In this document: piece after piece, positions 63,282 to 64,000 of the stretch | How positions within the stretch are numbered: position 1 is the first letter of the stretch | How the letters are laid out: each line of letters starts with the position of its first letter | NCBI GenBank assembly: GCA_041984235.1 | Contig: JBHIYN010000009.1 | Coordinates: forward strand, 1 to 64,000 | Length of the DNA stretch: 64,000 nucleotides | DNA from: JBHIYN01 sp041984235 | GTDB lineage: Bacteria > Pseudomonadota > Gammaproteobacteria > Ga0077536 | Direction: 5' to 3' | Notes under the pieces: generated by a model | Database searches by the model: none | What the model was told of the DNA's origin: nothing | The model's input: the letters and a program-made list of their open reading frames with translations, nothing else | Position numbers and translations under genes: made by a program

Positions 63282-64000
63282 GCAGCGCGGATGCACGCGC
63301 CACCCTGCGCTGGCGCGACAGTCTCGCCCTGGCAAGCGGTGCGCTGCGCGGGCACCTGCGCCGCACCGTGCTGATCGCCCTGGCCACCGCCATCGGTGTC
63401 GCTTCGGTCGTCATGCTGACCGCACTGGGGGAGGGTGCGCGACGTTTTGTTACCGGTCAGTTCGAGGCGCTGGGCACCAATCTGCTGATCGTGCTGCCAG
63501 GGCGCAGTGAAACGGTGGGCGGGCCGCCGCCGCTGCTCGGCGAGACGCCGCGCGACCTGACCGTCAACGACGCGCTGGCGCTGACCGCGTGGCCGGACAT
63601 CATCGACGTCGCGCCGGTCATGGTCGGCAATGCGCCGGTGTCGACGGCGACCGGCCTGGAGCGCGAGGTCACCGTACTGGGCTCGACCGCGGCGATGGCG
63701 CGCGTGCGCCGGCTCGACGTCGCCCAGGGCCGATTTCTGCCGCCGGGCGACGTCGAGCGCAGCGCCGCGGTGTGCGTGCTCGGGCACACGGTACGCGAGG
63801 AGCTGTTCGGCAACCGTAGCGCCTACGGCGCCTGGATCCGGATCGGCGATCGGCGTTTCCGCGTGATCGGCGTGCTCGCGGATTCGGGCGTGTCCGTGGG
63901 CGTCGACTTCGACGACCTGGTGGTGGTGCCGGTAGCGGCTGCCCAGGCGCTGTTCGACCAGGAGTCGCTGTTCCGCATTCTCGCCGAGGCGCGCCTGGAC
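63278..64000 (+). CDS. ABC transporter permease, MacB-like (cut by window end)
   Basis: The first 241 residues of a permease starting from GTG 63278, overlapping the ATPase stop. The first helix is VLIALATAIGVASVVMLTALG and the MacB periplasmic core follows (GARRFVTGQFEALGTNLLIVLPG, VTVLGSTAAMARVRRLDVAQGRFLPPGD, VCVLGHTVREELFG). The remaining helices lie beyond the window. With the adaptor and ATPase it forms a MacAB-type tripartite exporter for peptides, toxins or lipids. Confidence 0.9.
   Translation, partial: MSSADARATLRWRDSLALASGALRGHLRRTVLIALATAIGVASVVMLTALGEGARRFVTGQFEALGTNLLIVLPGRSETVGGPPPLLGETPRDLTVNDALALTAWPDIIDVAPVMVGNAPVSTATGLEREVTVLGSTAAMARVRRLDVAQGRFLPPGDVERSAAVCVLGHTVREELFGNRSAYGAWIRIGDRRFRVIGVLADSGVSVGVDFDDLVVVPVAAAQALFDQESLFRILAEARLD

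Overview
The window looks like chromosomal DNA of a high-GC gammaproteobacterium with a versatile organic-compound metabolism. The evidence is the gltX / tRNA-Ala / tRNA-Glu arrangement, a second-type EF-G gene outside the str operon, gdhA, pepN, greB and slyD-type genes, PQQ enzymes, and many glutathione-transferase, SnoaL-like, MaoC-like and alpha/beta-hydrolase genes. I cannot fix the genus.

Positions 1 to about 11.6 kb are an accessory catabolic island. The left edge holds the 3' end of an IS91-type transposase gene. Next come a propane-monooxygenase-like diiron oxygenase alpha subunit that lacks the usual first ~40 residues, and its iron-sulfur flavoprotein reductase. The expected beta and coupling subunits are absent. 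On the minus strand follows a compact operon transcribed from 9674 to 3152: acyl-CoA ligase, TetR regulator, B12-binding mutase small subunit, mutase large subunit, MeaB-type GTPase chaperone, and a Rieske oxygenase. The mutase pocket residues are unlike those of methylmalonyl-, isobutyryl- or 2-hydroxyisobutyryl-CoA mutase and look entirely hydrophobic. My best reading is an inducible route that activates a branched (perhaps tert-alkyl) acid to its CoA ester, rearranges its carbon skeleton with B12 radical chemistry and feeds it to beta-oxidation, with the oxygenases acting upstream. Two divergent sigma70-like promoters share one AT-rich -10 region next to a TetR-like operator. On the right are a truncated second reductase, an IS21-like end, and a tyrosine integrase beside an intact tRNA-Val, the usual attachment-site layout.

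From 11.6 kb onward the sequence is housekeeping and metabolic core. It holds a CHRD-domain VPLPA-CTERM protein, gltX with tRNA-Ala and tRNA-Glu, an Nramp-like transporter, glutamate dehydrogenase, a CaCA exchanger, a TonB-dependent receptor, quinone oxidoreductase, a HIT protein, EF-G2 and aminopeptidase N. A mixed set follows: GSTs, an FKBP-type isomerase, a PQQ enzyme, an enoyl-CoA hydratase/isomerase, a YyaL-type protein and aspartyl aminopeptidase.

From 38 to 50 kb lies a block of small-molecule enzymes: four SnoaL-like proteins, a MaoC-like dehydratase, a cytochrome c-PQQ dehydrogenase, a CocE-type hydrolase between two ATP-grasp-like proteins, a Nudix hydrolase and a quinone oxidoreductase. 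From 49.5 to 64 kb come MFS carriers, an SPFH protein, a degenerate cyclase-FHA protein, a GIY-YIG-like protein, greB, a thioesterase, a DsbA-like protein, LrgAB, pirin and a MacAB-type exporter cut by the window end.

Several repeat families occur between genes: GGGGACAGTCCCC palindromes downstream of EF-G, two very long perfect inverted repeats sharing GGGGACATGCCACATTT ends, and a MITE-like tandem repeat with 16-bp terminal inverted repeats that supplies a stop codon to its neighbour.
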